Part shown: in pieces, positions 7,943 to 16,991 of the stretch | Position numbering within the stretch: the stretch's first letter is position 1 | How the letters are laid out: every line of letters begins with the position of its first letter | Assembly: GCF_052115445.1 (NCBI RefSeq) | Contig: NZ_JBFRGR010000001.1 | Coordinates: 1 to 64,000 of the forward strand | Length of the DNA: 64,000 nucleotides | Source: Paenibacillus_E sp052115445 | GTDB lineage: Bacteria; Bacillota; Bacilli; Paenibacillales; NBRC-103111 | Direction: 5' to 3' | Made by a program: the position numbers and the translations under genes | Notes under the pieces: model-generated | What the model was told of the DNA's origin: nothing | Database searches by the model: none | The model's input: only the letters and a program-made list of their open reading frames with translations

Positions 7943-8737
7943 TCAAAAAATAGTAGGTACCATCCCCCCATCCATACGGATCGGAGAACCTTTAAATGCG
8001 GAAGCATAAGGGCTACATACGAACGCAGCTAGTCTTCCTATTTCAATAGGATTGATAAATCGTTGGATTTCTGATTGCGGTAAGATTGTAGACATCAATT
8101 GTTTCTCTTTTTCTGAAAAAGTCATATCTTCATTCGGATACATACTTTCAATTATTTGATGCACATTTTCAGAGAGTGTTGGTCCTGGCATGATCGAATT
8201 GACGGTAACTTCTGTTCCTCTTGTTAATTTAGATAAGCTTTTTGACAATGATAATAGCATTGATTTCGTCATACAATACTGTGGCATTTGTCCAGACGGC
8301 ATCATTGCTTCTTCACTCGCGATAAAAATAATGCGACCAAAATCATTTTTCAACATTTTAGGTAAATAAAACTTAGATAACCCATTTGCAGCTAGAACAT
8401 TGGTACGGAAGTACTTCTCCCATATTTCATCGTCAAGGTCCTCATATTGCATCATTTCATATATCCCCATATTATTCACTAAGATATCAATGTCGGGGTA
8501 TTTTTTAAATAGAGCCTCACGTTGCATAGTATCCACAATATCGGCAGTCGCATTTTGAGGTGAGGTAGCTGGAAATTCCGACTTCATTTCTTGAACAATA
8601 CGCTCAACCTCTTCAAAGTTCCGTCCATTAATGAGGACATTCACACCTTCTTTGGCAAGTTCAATGGCTATCGCTCTACCAATCCCCTTTGTAGATCCTG
8701 TAACTAAAGCTGTTTTATTGTTTAATCCCATATCCAT
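7943..8737 (-). CDS. Short-chain dehydrogenase/reductase (SDR)
   Basis: 264 residues, classical SDR size. The NAD(P)-binding motif is VTGSTKGIGRAIA (about 13-25), NNMG follows near residue 88, the catalytic serine is in IIFIASEEA and the YxxxK pair in QYCMTKSML. C-terminal NPIEIGRLAAFVCSPYA and IRMDGG are usual for the family. The substrate cannot be told. The ATG is preceded by AAGGAGAC. The adjacent AraC-type regulator, same strand and about 130 bp upstream, may control it (inference). An ambiguous base at 7927 lies in the downstream terminator region. Confidence 0.9.
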   Translation of the reverse strand: MDMGLNNKTALVTGSTKGIGRAIAIELAKEGVNVLINGRNFEEVERIVQEMKSEFPATSPQNATADIVDTMQREALFKKYPDIDILVNNMGIYEMMQYEDLDDEIWEKYFRTNVLAANGLSKFYLPKMLKNDFGRIIFIASEEAMMPSGQMPQYCMTKSMLLSLSKSLSKLTRGTEVTVNSIMPGPTLSENVHQIIESMYPNEDMTFSEKEKQLMSTILPQSEIQRFINPIEIGRLAAFVCSPYASAFKGSPIRMDGGMVPTIF

Positions 8738-8868
8738 TATGCTTGTCTCCTTTTATATGAAATACTGGGCCCGGATAGGGATAATATTACTTGGTCTGGA
8801 TTGTTCCGTAACTAGCCTATTGCGCCTAAGTTCTTGCATAACACGCCAAATTATAAAAAATGCACCTA

Positions 8869-9888
8869 TTAGTTCTTAGCAGCAAAGGTTACGTTGGCCG
8901 CACGCCAATTGGAAGGAGTCTCCCCTTCCCACATCCGGAAGGCACGGTAGAATGAATTCTGGTCTTCATATCCGATCAAGAAAGCCACTTCTTTAATTTC
9001 GAACGAGGGGTCTGCCAAGTACTCCCTGGCCTGTTCATGTCTAACTTGAGTCAATAGTTGCTGGAAGCTCGTATTTTCATCTGTTAGCCGACGCTGTAAT
9101 GTTCGATCACTCATACCTAATTCCTTCGAGACAGTATGAATGTCGGGACATCCTGCTGTTAGACTACGCTTCAAGATCCATTTGACCATCTCAGTAATAG
9201 AGCGTCTAAGCTGCTGCTCATCCAAGGATTGATCAAGAACAGGAGTCAGCATCTCCAGCAATTCTTCGTTGTACGAAACAAAGGGGCGCTCCAAATCCCT
9301 TCGATGTAATGTCAAACGGTTACTTTGCGAACCAACCCCGACGCGGCAACCAAAGTATGCTTCAAGTACTTGTAAATCGCCCATGGGAAGTGCAAATTCG
9401 ACGAATCTCGCCGTTAAAGGTTGACCAGTACCTCGGCGCCCGAGTTCCAGTAGATATGCCAGTGTAATACCGACCAATACTGGAGGACCGGCTTGCTCTG
9501 TCGTCAGCCAATTTAGTTCGATTACACAGTTCTCTCCCTCCTCGGTGATATGTAAGCTTTCAGGCGGGCANATTTGCTTATAACGAACCATTCGGTTTAA
9601 TGCGTCGCGATAGTCACGAGCGTGGTAAGTCGCTAAGACGGACGGTGGGTATTTGGCTGTTTCAAAGGCAGTCACAAGCTTGATAATTCCTTGAGCATTG
9701 TCGCCAATAAGATCGGAATAAGCCTGCCAGATCGCGAAATATTGGCTAGTGCTGACTTCTGGTTCCGTAATAATGGTTAGTGGCAATTGCGCTTGGCGAG
9801 CTATATCGTGAGGGGAAATCCCCAATTCACGTAAAGCAGACCAGAATCCTAGCGGGATTTTAACTCGATCTGAGGTAAGATGCTTCAT
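8869..9888 (-). CDS. AraC-family transcriptional regulator (Arabinose_bd-type N-terminal domain)
   Basis: 339 residues. The N-terminal part (about 1-190) resembles the ligand domain of the OruR/ArgR-like AraC subgroup (IARQAQLPLTIITEPEVSTS, ALNRMVRYKQ). The C-terminal 100 residues form the double helix-turn-helix: VSKELGMSDRTLQRRLTDEN, then FEIKEVAFLIGYEDQNSFYR and FRMWEGETPSNWR. The ATG has AGGAGGCTCC upstream. One ambiguous base (9571) lies after KQ. Target and ligand are unknown; the SDR gene next in line is the obvious candidate. No terminator is visible between them. Confidence 0.88.
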   Translation of the reverse strand: MKHLTSDRVKIPLGFWSALRELGISPHDIARQAQLPLTIITEPEVSTSQYFAIWQAYSDLIGDNAQGIIKLVTAFETAKYPPSVLATYHARDYRDALNRMVRYKQXCPPESLHITEEGENCVIELNWLTTEQAGPPVLVGITLAYLLELGRRGTGQPLTARFVEFALPMGDLQVLEAYFGCRVGVGSQSNRLTLHRRDLERPFVSYNEELLEMLTPVLDQSLDEQQLRRSITEMVKWILKRSLTAGCPDIHTVSKELGMSDRTLQRRLTDENTSFQQLLTQVRHEQAREYLADPSFEIKEVAFLIGYEDQNSFYRAFRMWEGETPSNWRAANVTFAAKN

Positions 9889-10093
9889 AAATTGGAGCCT
9901 CCTTCATCTCTATATATAGGTTGTGCATAAAATCCAAATTTGATGGCGTACTTGACGCACTTATAGTAGTTTAACACACTACCTTTGAAAGTTACCTGAC
10001 TCATGGCATTCTCATAGGCCGCTTGCACTTCCACCTGCAATACCCTATACTTTTCTACCAGTCACTCATATTTCATACTAAGGAGCTACCCCT

Positions 10094-10519
10094 ATGTCTT
10101 TATCGTCAAGAGACGTCGTGCAACAATTTTTCCAACTCGTCCGCTCTGGACAGCAGCCTGATGCAGCCCATGATTATATGGCCGACCAGGTTCTAGCCCA
10201 TCAGATGACAGCTGAAAACGAAACAACCGTCCATCGGACCCCGATGAATTACGCTGATCATGTTCGAGAAATGCTTGACGCTTACGGCACTTTTCATTTA
10301 GAAGTTCAGGAGCTCCTCGCCCAAAAAGATCGTGTCTATGTACGCTGGAAGCAAACGGGTATACATATTGGAGAAGTTGATGGCTTTCTGCCGACTGGAA
10401 AACCAATCATCGAAATCGCTAGTGCTGTTTATCGCGTAGAGCATGGCAAAATCATAGAATACTGGATACAAATCGATCGTGAAGGCATTCGTGCACAACT
10501 CGTACGGAACGCGAAATAG
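10094..10519 (+). CDS. SnoaL-like / ester-cyclase family protein
   Basis: 141 residues, the size of a single NTF2-like alpha+beta domain. MSLSSRDVVQQFFQLVRSG, NYADHVREMLDAYGTFHLEV, VYVRWKQTGIHIG, FLPTGKPIIEIASAVYRVEHGKIIEYW fit SnoaL-like polyketide-cyclase-type proteins, in which WRxTGTHxG and GKIxExW are recurrent. Function is not predictable from sequence; many such proteins are stand-alone. It is transcribed divergently from the AraC gene, with AAGGAGC before the ATG. Confidence 0.8.
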   Translation: MSLSSRDVVQQFFQLVRSGQQPDAAHDYMADQVLAHQMTAENETTVHRTPMNYADHVREMLDAYGTFHLEVQELLAQKDRVYVRWKQTGIHIGEVDGFLPTGKPIIEIASAVYRVEHGKIIEYWIQIDREGIRAQLVRNAK

Positions 10520-10566
10520 CAACTAGTGAACACATTCTGTGACTTTTCCCCACCAACACCAAAAAA

Positions 10567-10603
10567 GCTGTTCCCATAAGCCATCAGGCCGATAAGGAAC
10601 AGC
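10567..10603 (-). terminator. Terminator of the downstream hydrolase gene
   Basis: GCTGTTCC and GGAACAGC arms around a 21-nt loop that can form an inner GCC/GGC stem. On the minus strand it is followed by TTTTTT, ending the gene that stops at 10609; it also lies after the convergent SnoaL-like gene. Confidence 0.75.
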
Positions 10604-10608
10604 ATATT

Positions 10609-11559
10609 TCACTTTGCGATCCAACAATCTAATCTAGCAACAATATCTTGCATGACCTCTTCGCGGTTAATCTCATTCAACATCTCGTGCCTGCCACCTG
10701 GATATAACTTATAACTGATATCATGTATCCCCAGCTTCTCATAGGTCTTAATTAAGCTGCGAACTCCCTTCCCTTGCCCGCCAACTGGATCTTCCTCACC
10801 CGAGAAAATATAAATTGGAATCTCCTTACGAATACGAGCCAAATGGTGAAATTTATGTATTTCCACTAAACCTTTGAAGAAATCCCTAAAGTATCCCGAT
10901 GTAAAAATGCTACCGCAATACGGATCATTTATGTAAGCATCGACCTCTCGCTCATCTCGACTCAACCAATCAAACGGTGTACGATTCGGCTTGAACTTCG
11001 TATTAAACGATCNGAAAGATAGTGCTGTCAACAGTACACTGCGAAAATGATCTCCTCTTAAAGCTGCTTCCAACGTTGCAATCCCAATTCCAACTTGTAG
11101 GACTGGGCCTTCTTTTCCATTCGAACCAGACAATAGAATCCCTTGAACATGTGTAGGGTATCGCTCCAAATAAGATCCCATGTAGTACTGCGTTAAAAAT
11201 GACCCCATGCTATGCCCTAACATAAATAATGGTAGGTTAGACTCTTCATACCGCGTACGAATTTGTGATGTAATTTCCCCCATTGTATCAGCCATGGCAT
11301 GAAAGCTATCCTTGCCAAACTTACCCAGGGCTTCTAGAGAACCCGCTGTTTGGCCATGTCCCAAGTGATCATTCGCATAGACAGCGTATCCGTTCTCAGT
11401 CAAAACTTGAGCTAACCGCACATATCTAGCGGCCGTTTCTGCCATCCCGTGTGCGATCTGCACAATCCCCTTGAATCCCACGTCTTCCGAAGGTAGCCAC
11501 TCGTACACATAGTGTTTGATTCCCTGCGCATCTTCCCAAATAAAGTGACCTTTACGCAT
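10609..11559 (-). CDS. Alpha/beta hydrolase, serine aminopeptidase S33 / monoacylglycerol-lipase type
   Basis: 316 residues. The nucleophile elbow GHSMGS is in FMLGHSMGSFLTQYY; HG of the oxyanion region is in IVQIAHGMAETAARY; the acid and histidine are probably in YIFSGEEDPVGG and GGRHEMLNE. HEMLNE with DHLGHGQT is typical of Hydrolase_4 proteins that act on monoacylglycerols or lysophospholipids. The ATG MRKGHFIW was chosen because AAGGAGAATCTT precedes it; 37 upstream in-frame codons lack a ribosome site and cover the preceding terminator. An ambiguous base occurs at 11013. Confidence 0.85.
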   Translation of the reverse strand: MRKGHFIWEDAQGIKHYVYEWLPSEDVGFKGIVQIAHGMAETAARYVRLAQVLTENGYAVYANDHLGHGQTAGSLEALGKFGKDSFHAMADTMGEITSQIRTRYEESNLPLFMLGHSMGSFLTQYYMGSYLERYPTHVQGILLSGSNGKEGPVLQVGIGIATLEAALRGDHFRSVLLTALSFXSFNTKFKPNRTPFDWLSRDEREVDAYINDPYCGSIFTSGYFRDFFKGLVEIHKFHHLARIRKEIPIYIFSGEEDPVGGQGKGVRSLIKTYEKLGIHDISYKLYPGGRHEMLNEINREEVMQDIVARLDCWIAK

Positions 11560-11623
11560 AAGATTCTCCTTCCAAATCTCGCTCCTACTCCTCCTTAGTA
11601 TACGTCTTCTGACGAATGAAAAC

Positions 11624-11649
11624 AGCCCCCATTCCAATGAATGAGGGCT
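11624..11649 (-). terminator. Terminator of the yezD transcript
   Basis: AGCCCCCATTC / GAATGAGGGCT, 11 positions with one mismatch, CAAT loop; on the minus strand it is followed by GTTTTC. It separates yezD from the next hydrolase gene. Confidence 0.65.
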
Positions 11650-11672
11650 AATGGATAAGTGCAATATCATAG

Positions 11673-11897
11673 CTAAACTTTACTCTTTTGTTTGGTCGTC
11701 GATTTCACAGCTTGTAATGTAGCTTGAGCTTGTGGAACAGCAGTCGTCTCAAATCTTTTTCTTTCTGTTTTATCAATCTGTGTAATCTTGCCATCATGAA
11801 CNACAATTTGTACAGAACCATATTCTAGTCCATCTAAAATTTGTTTAATTCGCTCTACCCAAATTTCATCTAATTCCAGTGGTTTCGCCATCGCCAT
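11673..11897 (-). CDS. yezD: YezD-family small protein (DUF2292)
   Basis: 74 residues. The core GLEYGSVQI.VHDGKITQIDKTERKRF is the DUF2292 signature as I recall it from B. subtilis YezD, a small protein of unknown function often found beside sulfur-assimilation genes. That association fits the sulfate transporter starting about 1.2 kb away on the other strand. It follows the alpha/beta hydrolase by only 13 bp, so the two share a transcript. An ambiguous base gives one unknown residue. The C-terminal 25 residues are a T/K/Q-rich tail not usual in the shorter homologues. Confidence 0.85.
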   Translation of the reverse strand: MAMAKPLELDEIWVERIKQILDGLEYGSVQIXVHDGKITQIDKTERKRFETTAVPQAQATLQAVKSTTKQKSKV

Positions 11898-11910
11898 GCC
11901 TCCAACTCAT

Positions 11911-12741
11911 TTATATTGTCCAATCATTCCACTCTTTGTTTCGTTTGTACGTATAGTTCAGCCAATTTTCCGTTTTCTCCAGCAATTCAGTCGTTGATTG
12001 TGTCGTCGAGTACGTGTGATTTGCTTGATACACGAGCTCCAGGTCACATTGACCTTCTTTGCGCAGCCAGAACATCTTCTGATATAACGGCGCATAATCG
12101 ACAGGTATGGTTTCGTCTGCAGTTCCATGAACGACAAATACATCGCCAGTAAATTTACGTAATTGTTCAAACGGTTGATGCTGCGATAATGATTCGAAGA
12201 ATCGACTTGTTAGTTTGTAGCCATGATGATCGATCGTACCACCTAGCGGCAGTTTCTCGTATTCGTTCTTGCCGACGATTCGCATAATATCGTTGTGTGG
12301 ATGGGCTACAGCCGACCAAAGGAATAGCGTTTTCACGCGATGATCCTTCGCTGCTGTTAACACTGCCGCGGCACCGCCTAAGCTATGTCCAAGTAGTATA
12401 ACTCTGCTCAGATCCACACAATCAATTGAAACACCATAATCAATAACTCGTCTAGTCTGTTCAATGAGTACATCTAACCCACCTGCGCCATAATCCCCTG
12501 TACTCTCGCCACAGCCTCCATAATCAAAACGAAGTACAAAATAGCCTTGTGCACTGAAAGAGCGAGCTGCCTTTACAAAAAGCCGGTCAACACCGATTCG
12601 ACTCCCAATAAATCCGTGACAAATGATAATCAAGGGCCAACGCTGACAATCTGCTTGAACCGCTGTAGGTTGCTGTGTAGGGTAATGTAAAGTTGCAGCT
12701 ATTTCGACATTGTCGCTTTGAATCGTGATGGCATGCTCCAT
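11911..12741 (-). CDS. Alpha/beta hydrolase (dienelactone-hydrolase/esterase-like)
   Basis: 276 residues. The nucleophile elbow is VILLGHSLGGAAAVLTA (serine in GHSLGG); the oxyanion region is IIICHGFIGSRIGVDRLF; RFDYGGCGES follows; the acid is likely in VVHGTADETIPV and the histidine in YQANHTYS. This arrangement is seen in cytosolic esterases and feruloyl-esterase-like hydrolases; the substrate is unknown. The ATG carries GGAAAGGGAG upstream. It is first in a two-gene unit with yezD. Confidence 0.85.
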   Translation of the reverse strand: MEHAITIQSDNVEIAATLHYPTQQPTAVQADCQRWPLIIICHGFIGSRIGVDRLFVKAARSFSAQGYFVLRFDYGGCGESTGDYGAGGLDVLIEQTRRVIDYGVSIDCVDLSRVILLGHSLGGAAAVLTAAKDHRVKTLFLWSAVAHPHNDIMRIVGKNEYEKLPLGGTIDHHGYKLTSRFFESLSQHQPFEQLRKFTGDVFVVHGTADETIPVDYAPLYQKMFWLRKEGQCDLELVYQANHTYSTTQSTTELLEKTENWLNYTYKRNKEWNDWTI

Positions 12742-12984
12742 GATGGTAACTCCCTTTCCTTACTCATATTAATCTTATCTACTTACTCGGAATTAAAATG
12801 TAAACTAATCTTAGCACGGGATGGTACTTGTGTCAACGTATGTTTTACTTATTTACCCAAACTTTTCTCATAAAAATTGTTAATTACTTTCTTATCGATC
12901 CCTTTTCACTTTCGGAAAATGTCTTTGTACTATTATATGCAAAAATAAAGACTTAACATCAGTCATTTTACCGAAAAATACGTA
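12742..12984. other. Intergenic region between hydrolase and sulfate operon
   Basis: AT-rich divergent spacer. No gene or stable hairpin seen. It must carry the minus-strand promoter for the hydrolase-yezD unit, but I could not single out a convincing one. Confidence 0.5.
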
Positions 12985-13014
12985 TTGACAGAATAATCCT
13001 GTCGCTGTTATAGT
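12985..13014 (+). promoter_or_regulatory. Promoter of the sulfate transport operon
   Basis: TTGACA (12985-12990), 18-bp spacer, TATAGT (13009-13014). A 17-bp reading with TTATAG is also possible. Start of transcription would be near 13021. Confidence 0.75.
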
Positions 13015-13021
13015 CATTTTA

Positions 13022-13050
13022 ATAAAACCAAGTAAGTTGGTATGTTTTAT
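13022..13050 (+). promoter_or_regulatory. Nested inverted repeat at the sulfate operon start, candidate operator
   Basis: ATAAAAC (13022-13028) and GTTTTAT (13044-13050) enclose ACCAA-N5-TTGGT. It lies right at the predicted transcription start, the position of a repressor site. A sulfur regulator such as CymR is the natural candidate, but I cannot match its consensus with certainty. Confidence 0.45.
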
Positions 13051-13068
13051 GAGAATAGGTGGTGTTCC

Positions 13069-13875
13069 ATGCGTAACAAGGTTTTCAAAGCGACGGTTCG
13101 ATCCGTGCTTATAGGCTACTTAATTGTGCTTCTTCTTATCCCCATTGCCACCATCTACGTCAAAGGCTTTTCGCTAGGCTGGGAACCTTTTTGGAAAGAA
13201 GTCACAGGACCTTTAGCATGGAAATCAATTGTCTTAACAGTCAAGTTAAGTATTATTGCAACGGTTATTCAAGCAGTGGTGGGAACGATCATCGCTTATG
13301 TCCTTGTCCGATATCGATTCCGAGGACAGAGCATTCTGAACAGCATGGTCGATCTCCCCTTCTCACTTCCTACTTCCGTTGCAGGCTTAATGTTCCTCAC
13401 CCTACTAGGACCACAAAGTCCACTAGGAGCTTGGTTAGACTCGGTAGGAATCAAACTGCTCTATAATCAAACTGCCATTGTTATTGGTCTAGTCTTTGTC
13501 ACTTTCCCATTCGTAGTACGTACAGTTCAACCACTATTGGAGCAGATTGATCCAGCAGAAGAACAGGCGAGTTTCACACTTGGTGCAAACAGATTCTATA
13601 CGTTTTACCGCATCGTATTGCCAGCGCTATTACCTGGTACGATTGCTGGTAGTATGCTCGCTTTCTCCCGATCACTTGCAGAATTTGGTGCCATCTCCCT
13701 AATCTCCGGTAATTTACNCGGTAAAACGATGGTCGCCTCAGTCTATATATATGGTGAAACACAGAACTACAATCCTGAAGGTGCAGCTGCTATCTCACTA
13801 GTCCTCCTGACGCTCTCCGTCCTGATTTTATGGGGAATCCATTTATGGACTCGCGGAAAGGGGCGGCTAGCATGA
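13069..13875 (+). CDS. cysT: Sulfate/thiosulfate ABC transporter permease CysT
   Basis: 268 residues, six hydrophobic segments. The EAA-type loop that contacts CysA reads EEQASFTLGANRFYTFYRIVLPAL, and PFSLPTSVAGL and FSRSLAEFGAI are hallmarks of CysT/CysU. It forms a heterodimeric channel with CysW. The ATG at MRNKVFKATV was chosen because AATAGGTGGTG precedes it; an earlier ATG nine codons upstream has no site and lies in the inverted repeat. Its stop overlaps the cysW start (ATGA), implying translational coupling. An ambiguous base is at 13718. Confidence 0.93.
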   Translation: MRNKVFKATVRSVLIGYLIVLLLIPIATIYVKGFSLGWEPFWKEVTGPLAWKSIVLTVKLSIIATVIQAVVGTIIAYVLVRYRFRGQSILNSMVDLPFSLPTSVAGLMFLTLLGPQSPLGAWLDSVGIKLLYNQTAIVIGLVFVTFPFVVRTVQPLLEQIDPAEEQASFTLGANRFYTFYRIVLPALLPGTIAGSMLAFSRSLAEFGAISLISGNLXGKTMVASVYIYGETQNYNPEGAAAISLVLLTLSVLILWGIHLWTRGKGRLA

Positions 13876-14702
13876 GAAAATTATTGATTGGCATTTCTTT
13901 TTCGGTCATATTCCTACTAATCATATTGCCTTTCTTAGGAATTTCCTTTGGTGCATTCGAAGATGGCCCTGGCGCATTCTTTGATGCCCTTGTTCGTCCA
14001 GAAGCCCTGCACGCTTTGAAAATTTCTTTGATAATCGTCAGTATCGTTACCGTGCTTAATGCCATTATCGGAATTTATATTTCCATAGAAATTGTAAGAG
14101 GTTCCTGGATTTCACGTTGGATGAAACCGATCATTAATGCCCTGATCGACCTGCCATTTGCGGTGTCACCTGTCATTGTAGGTTTAATGGTGATCTTGAT
14201 CTTCGGACCCAACACGGCACTCGGTGCATTTCTCGAAGATCATAATATGAAAATCGTTTATGCGATTCCAGGGATGGTCATTGCCACTATGTTTATCACC
14301 TTTCCTCTAATGGTACGTGAGGTAGTCCCCTTACTCGAGGAGATCGGAACACAGTCCGAAGAAGCTTCTGCAACCTTAGGCGCAGGACCTGTCCGTACTT
14401 TCTTCCAGGTGACATGGCCGAGTATCCGATGGGGTGTCATGTATGGCTTGATTTTGACAATCGCTCGGTCGCTTGGTGAATTCGGCTCCATTCTTGTCGT
14501 ATCAGGCAACATCATTAATCAAACACAAACAGCAACGACACTCGTCTATCAAGATGCTGAACAATTTCAGCTCGTAGCAGCCAATAGCGTGGCCTTCGTA
14601 TTAGGTCTCATCTCCATAACGATTTTATTAACGCTAGAGTGGCTGAAACGAAGAAGCGAAGCAACAAGAAATCATGGAGGAGGATCCCCACATGCACATT
14701 GA
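13872..14702 (+). CDS. cysW: Sulfate/thiosulfate ABC transporter permease CysW
   Basis: 276 residues, six membrane segments. Shows LPFAVSPVIVGLM, FPLMVREVVPLLEEIGTQSEEASATLGA (EAA loop) and ARSLGEFGSILVVSGN, characteristic of CysW. The start lies in the ATGA overlap with cysT, with AAAGGGGCGG upstream; a longer frame beginning inside cysT would duplicate the family N-terminus. The 3' end overlaps cysA by 11 bp. Confidence 0.93.
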   Translation: MRKLLIGISFSVIFLLIILPFLGISFGAFEDGPGAFFDALVRPEALHALKISLIIVSIVTVLNAIIGIYISIEIVRGSWISRWMKPIINALIDLPFAVSPVIVGLMVILIFGPNTALGAFLEDHNMKIVYAIPGMVIATMFITFPLMVREVVPLLEEIGTQSEEASATLGAGPVRTFFQVTWPSIRWGVMYGLILTIARSLGEFGSILVVSGNIINQTQTATTLVYQDAEQFQLVAANSVAFVLGLISITILLTLEWLKRRSEATRNHGGGSPHAH

Positions 14703-15777
14703 AGTAACCAATCTTAATAAACATTTCGGAGACTTTCATGCGATCAAAGATGTTAATTTCAAAATTAAAGAAGGGAATCTTGTCGGTTTGATTGGACCGA
14801 GCGGCGGTGGTAAAACCTCCATCCTTCGGATGCTATCTGGACTCGAATCCCCAACAAGCGGTGATATTTATTTTGATGGGAAGCTTGCTACTCACCTTCC
14901 AGTTCAAGAAAGAGGTATTGGCTTCGTTTTTCAAAGTTATGCACTTTTTAAACATATGACGGTGTTTGACAACGTCGCTTATGGATTGAAAGTGCTCAAA
15001 AAGTCGAAGGCTGAGATTCAGGATCGCGTCACGTATCTGTTGAACTTAATGGGTCTTGCAGGTCATGAGCGAAAATATCCTCATCAACTATCAGGCGGAC
15101 AACGCCAGCGGGTAGCTTTCGCTAGAGCCCTAGCACCTGAACCAAGGCTGCTTCTACTCGATGAGCCTTTTGCCGCGATTGATGCCAAAATCCGTAAAGA
15201 GCTTCGCGTTTGGCTGCGAAATTTGATCAACGAATTCAAAGTAACGACCCTTTTCGTAACGCATGATCAGGATGAGGCGATCGAGGTTGCCGATGAAATC
15301 ATCTTGGTCCAAGGTGGCAAAATCGAACAACAAGGAAGTCCATGGGAAATTTATACGAAACCTGCTTCATCCTTCGCAGCTTCCTTCATTGGAGAATCCA
15401 ATGTTCTTCCCTCCTATTCGCCGCTTGTTGGATTCCCTACGCTTGCTGATCTTCAACAAGATGGCAAATGGCTACCTGATGTAAATGTACTAATTCGTCC
15501 TGAGAACATCGAAGTTCGTCCGCACAATGTCAGTCATTTGGCCACAGCTGGAGAAAAAGGCAAAGTAACACATGTTCACTTCCGCGGAGATTCCTGGTAT
15601 CTAGAAATGGATACGGGTCATATCAAGCTTTTTGCCTATCAGTCCGTGAAAGAACGCATTTATCAAGTTGGCGATGAAGTGAATATTCTTATCCATCAGA
15701 TTTCTGTATTTACCCAATCAGGTACAACCTGGATTGATAATCAGGCCAAACAAGATCCACAGCCTGTCTTCATATAA
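14692..15777 (+). CDS. cysA: Sulfate ABC transporter ATP-binding protein CysA
   Basis: 361 residues. Walker A GPSGGGKTS, Q-loop FVFQSYALFKHMTVFDN, signature LSGGQRQRVAFARAL, Walker B LLLLDEPFAAID and H-loop LFVTHDQDEA are intact. A C-terminal TOBE-type extension of about 120 residues follows. The DNVAYGLKV stretch is typical of CysA/PotA-class ATPases. The ATG with GGAGGAGGATC upstream overlaps the cysW end. Energises the CysTW channel on the cytosolic face. Confidence 0.94.
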   Translation: MHIEVTNLNKHFGDFHAIKDVNFKIKEGNLVGLIGPSGGGKTSILRMLSGLESPTSGDIYFDGKLATHLPVQERGIGFVFQSYALFKHMTVFDNVAYGLKVLKKSKAEIQDRVTYLLNLMGLAGHERKYPHQLSGGQRQRVAFARALAPEPRLLLLDEPFAAIDAKIRKELRVWLRNLINEFKVTTLFVTHDQDEAIEVADEIILVQGGKIEQQGSPWEIYTKPASSFAASFIGESNVLPSYSPLVGFPTLADLQQDGKWLPDVNVLIRPENIEVRPHNVSHLATAGEKGKVTHVHFRGDSWYLEMDTGHIKLFAYQSVKERIYQVGDEVNILIHQISVFTQSGTTWIDNQAKQDPQPVFI

Positions 15778-15821
15778 CCTAATACCAAATAAGCTTTAGA
15801 AAAGAAGGGGAGTTGTTAACC

Positions 15822-16937
15822 ATGAAAAATGTTAAAACGCTTGGCCTAGTTACTGCAGCCTTATTCACAGCAAGTATTACCCTTACAGCGTGCGGATCCG
15901 GTACGACCAAAACAGCTAGCACCAGTGCTCCATCTGCCGCTGCAACGACAGCTGCAACAGCTGCTGCAAGTACGACACCGAAAGCTGATGGCGGTAAAGT
16001 CACGATTACGGTCGGTGCTTACTCCATTTTGAAAGAATCCTTTGATGTAATCCTGCCAAAATTCAAAGAAGAATATAAAAAGAAAACCGGTACAACCGTT
16101 GAATTCCAAGAATCTTATGTCGCTTCCGGCTCACAAGCTACGGCTATCATTCAAGGCTTTGAAGCGGATATCGCTCCACTCTCTCTTGAAGGTGATATTC
16201 AAAAAATCGTGGAAAAAGGTCTAATTACACACGACTGGAAAAACACGCCACAAAAAGGTTTCGTAACAACTTCTATCGCCGCTATTGGTGTGCGTGAAGG
16301 GAATCCAAAAGGAATTAAGGATTGGTCCGATCTAACAAAACCAGGCGTTGAAGTCCTCATTCCAAACCCAAGTAGTTCTGGTGGTGCTAAATGGGATATC
16401 AATGCTGTCTACGGTGCTGGACTCAAAATTTCCGAAGCTGCTGGTAAGCAAGACCCTGCTGTAGCCAAAGATCTCGTAGCTAAAATATACAAAAACATTA
16501 AAGTTCTCGATAAGAGTGGCGCCGACTCCCTAGCGACCTTCGATAAAGGTGTAGGCGATGCGATCATTACGTATGAGAATGAACTTGTCGCTCGTATTCA
16601 ATCCGGTAAGAAATACGTTGAAGTTATTCCACAATACACGACTTCCATTGAAAATCCCGTTGCTATTATTGATAAATACGTTGATAAGCATGGTAATCGT
16701 GCAGCTGTTCAAGCGTTCTATGACTACTTGTTCTCTGCTGATGCTCAGAAAGTATTCGCTGACAAAGGCTTCCGCTCAGTTCTTCCAGAAGTCGCTAAGC
16801 AATATGAGAAAAACTACACAACGCCTCCAGGCCTATTCAATATCGAATACCTAGGTGGTTGGGATAAAGTGAACAAAGAACTATATGGTAAAGGTGCGAT
16901 TTGGGAAACGATCCTTGCTGAAGGTGGAGCGAAGTAA
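15822..16937 (+). CDS. Sulfate-binding lipoprotein (Sbp/CysP type)
   Basis: 371 residues. A lipobox ALFTASITLTACGSG marks lipid attachment at the cysteine near residue 26, followed by an A/T/S-rich linker, then the binding domain: TITVGAYSILKESFDVILPKFK, ESYVASGSQATAII, FEADIAPLSLEGDI, IPNPSSSGGAKWDINAVYG and GDAIITYENEL, all typical of sulfate-binding proteins. GAAGGGGAG precedes the ATG. It is last in the operon, whereas in many bacteria the binding-protein gene comes first. A terminator follows 15 bp later. Confidence 0.93.
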   Translation: MKNVKTLGLVTAALFTASITLTACGSGTTKTASTSAPSAAATTAATAAASTTPKADGGKVTITVGAYSILKESFDVILPKFKEEYKKKTGTTVEFQESYVASGSQATAIIQGFEADIAPLSLEGDIQKIVEKGLITHDWKNTPQKGFVTTSIAAIGVREGNPKGIKDWSDLTKPGVEVLIPNPSSSGGAKWDINAVYGAGLKISEAAGKQDPAVAKDLVAKIYKNIKVLDKSGADSLATFDKGVGDAIITYENELVARIQSGKKYVEVIPQYTTSIENPVAIIDKYVDKHGNRAAVQAFYDYLFSADAQKVFADKGFRSVLPEVAKQYEKNYTTPPGLFNIEYLGGWDKVNKELYGKGAIWETILAEGGAK

Positions 16938-16952
16938 ACGAATTGCAAAAAG

Positions 16953-16983
16953 AACCCCCAGAGGCTACGAGCTTCCGGGGGTT
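16953..16983. terminator. Terminator between the sulfate operon and the convergent DUF817 gene
   Basis: AACCCCCAGAGGC-TACGA-GCTTCCGGGGGTT, strong GC stem with small mismatches. Flanked by AAAAAG on the left and TTTCGC on the right, so it may serve both convergent transcripts. Confidence 0.8.
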
Positions 16984-16991
16984 TCGCTATT

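Noticed and set aside
13022..13050. S-box or other riboswitch at the sulfate operon
   Set aside because: Only about 48 nt separate the predicted transcription start from the start codon, too short for an S-box. The repeat fits a protein operator better.
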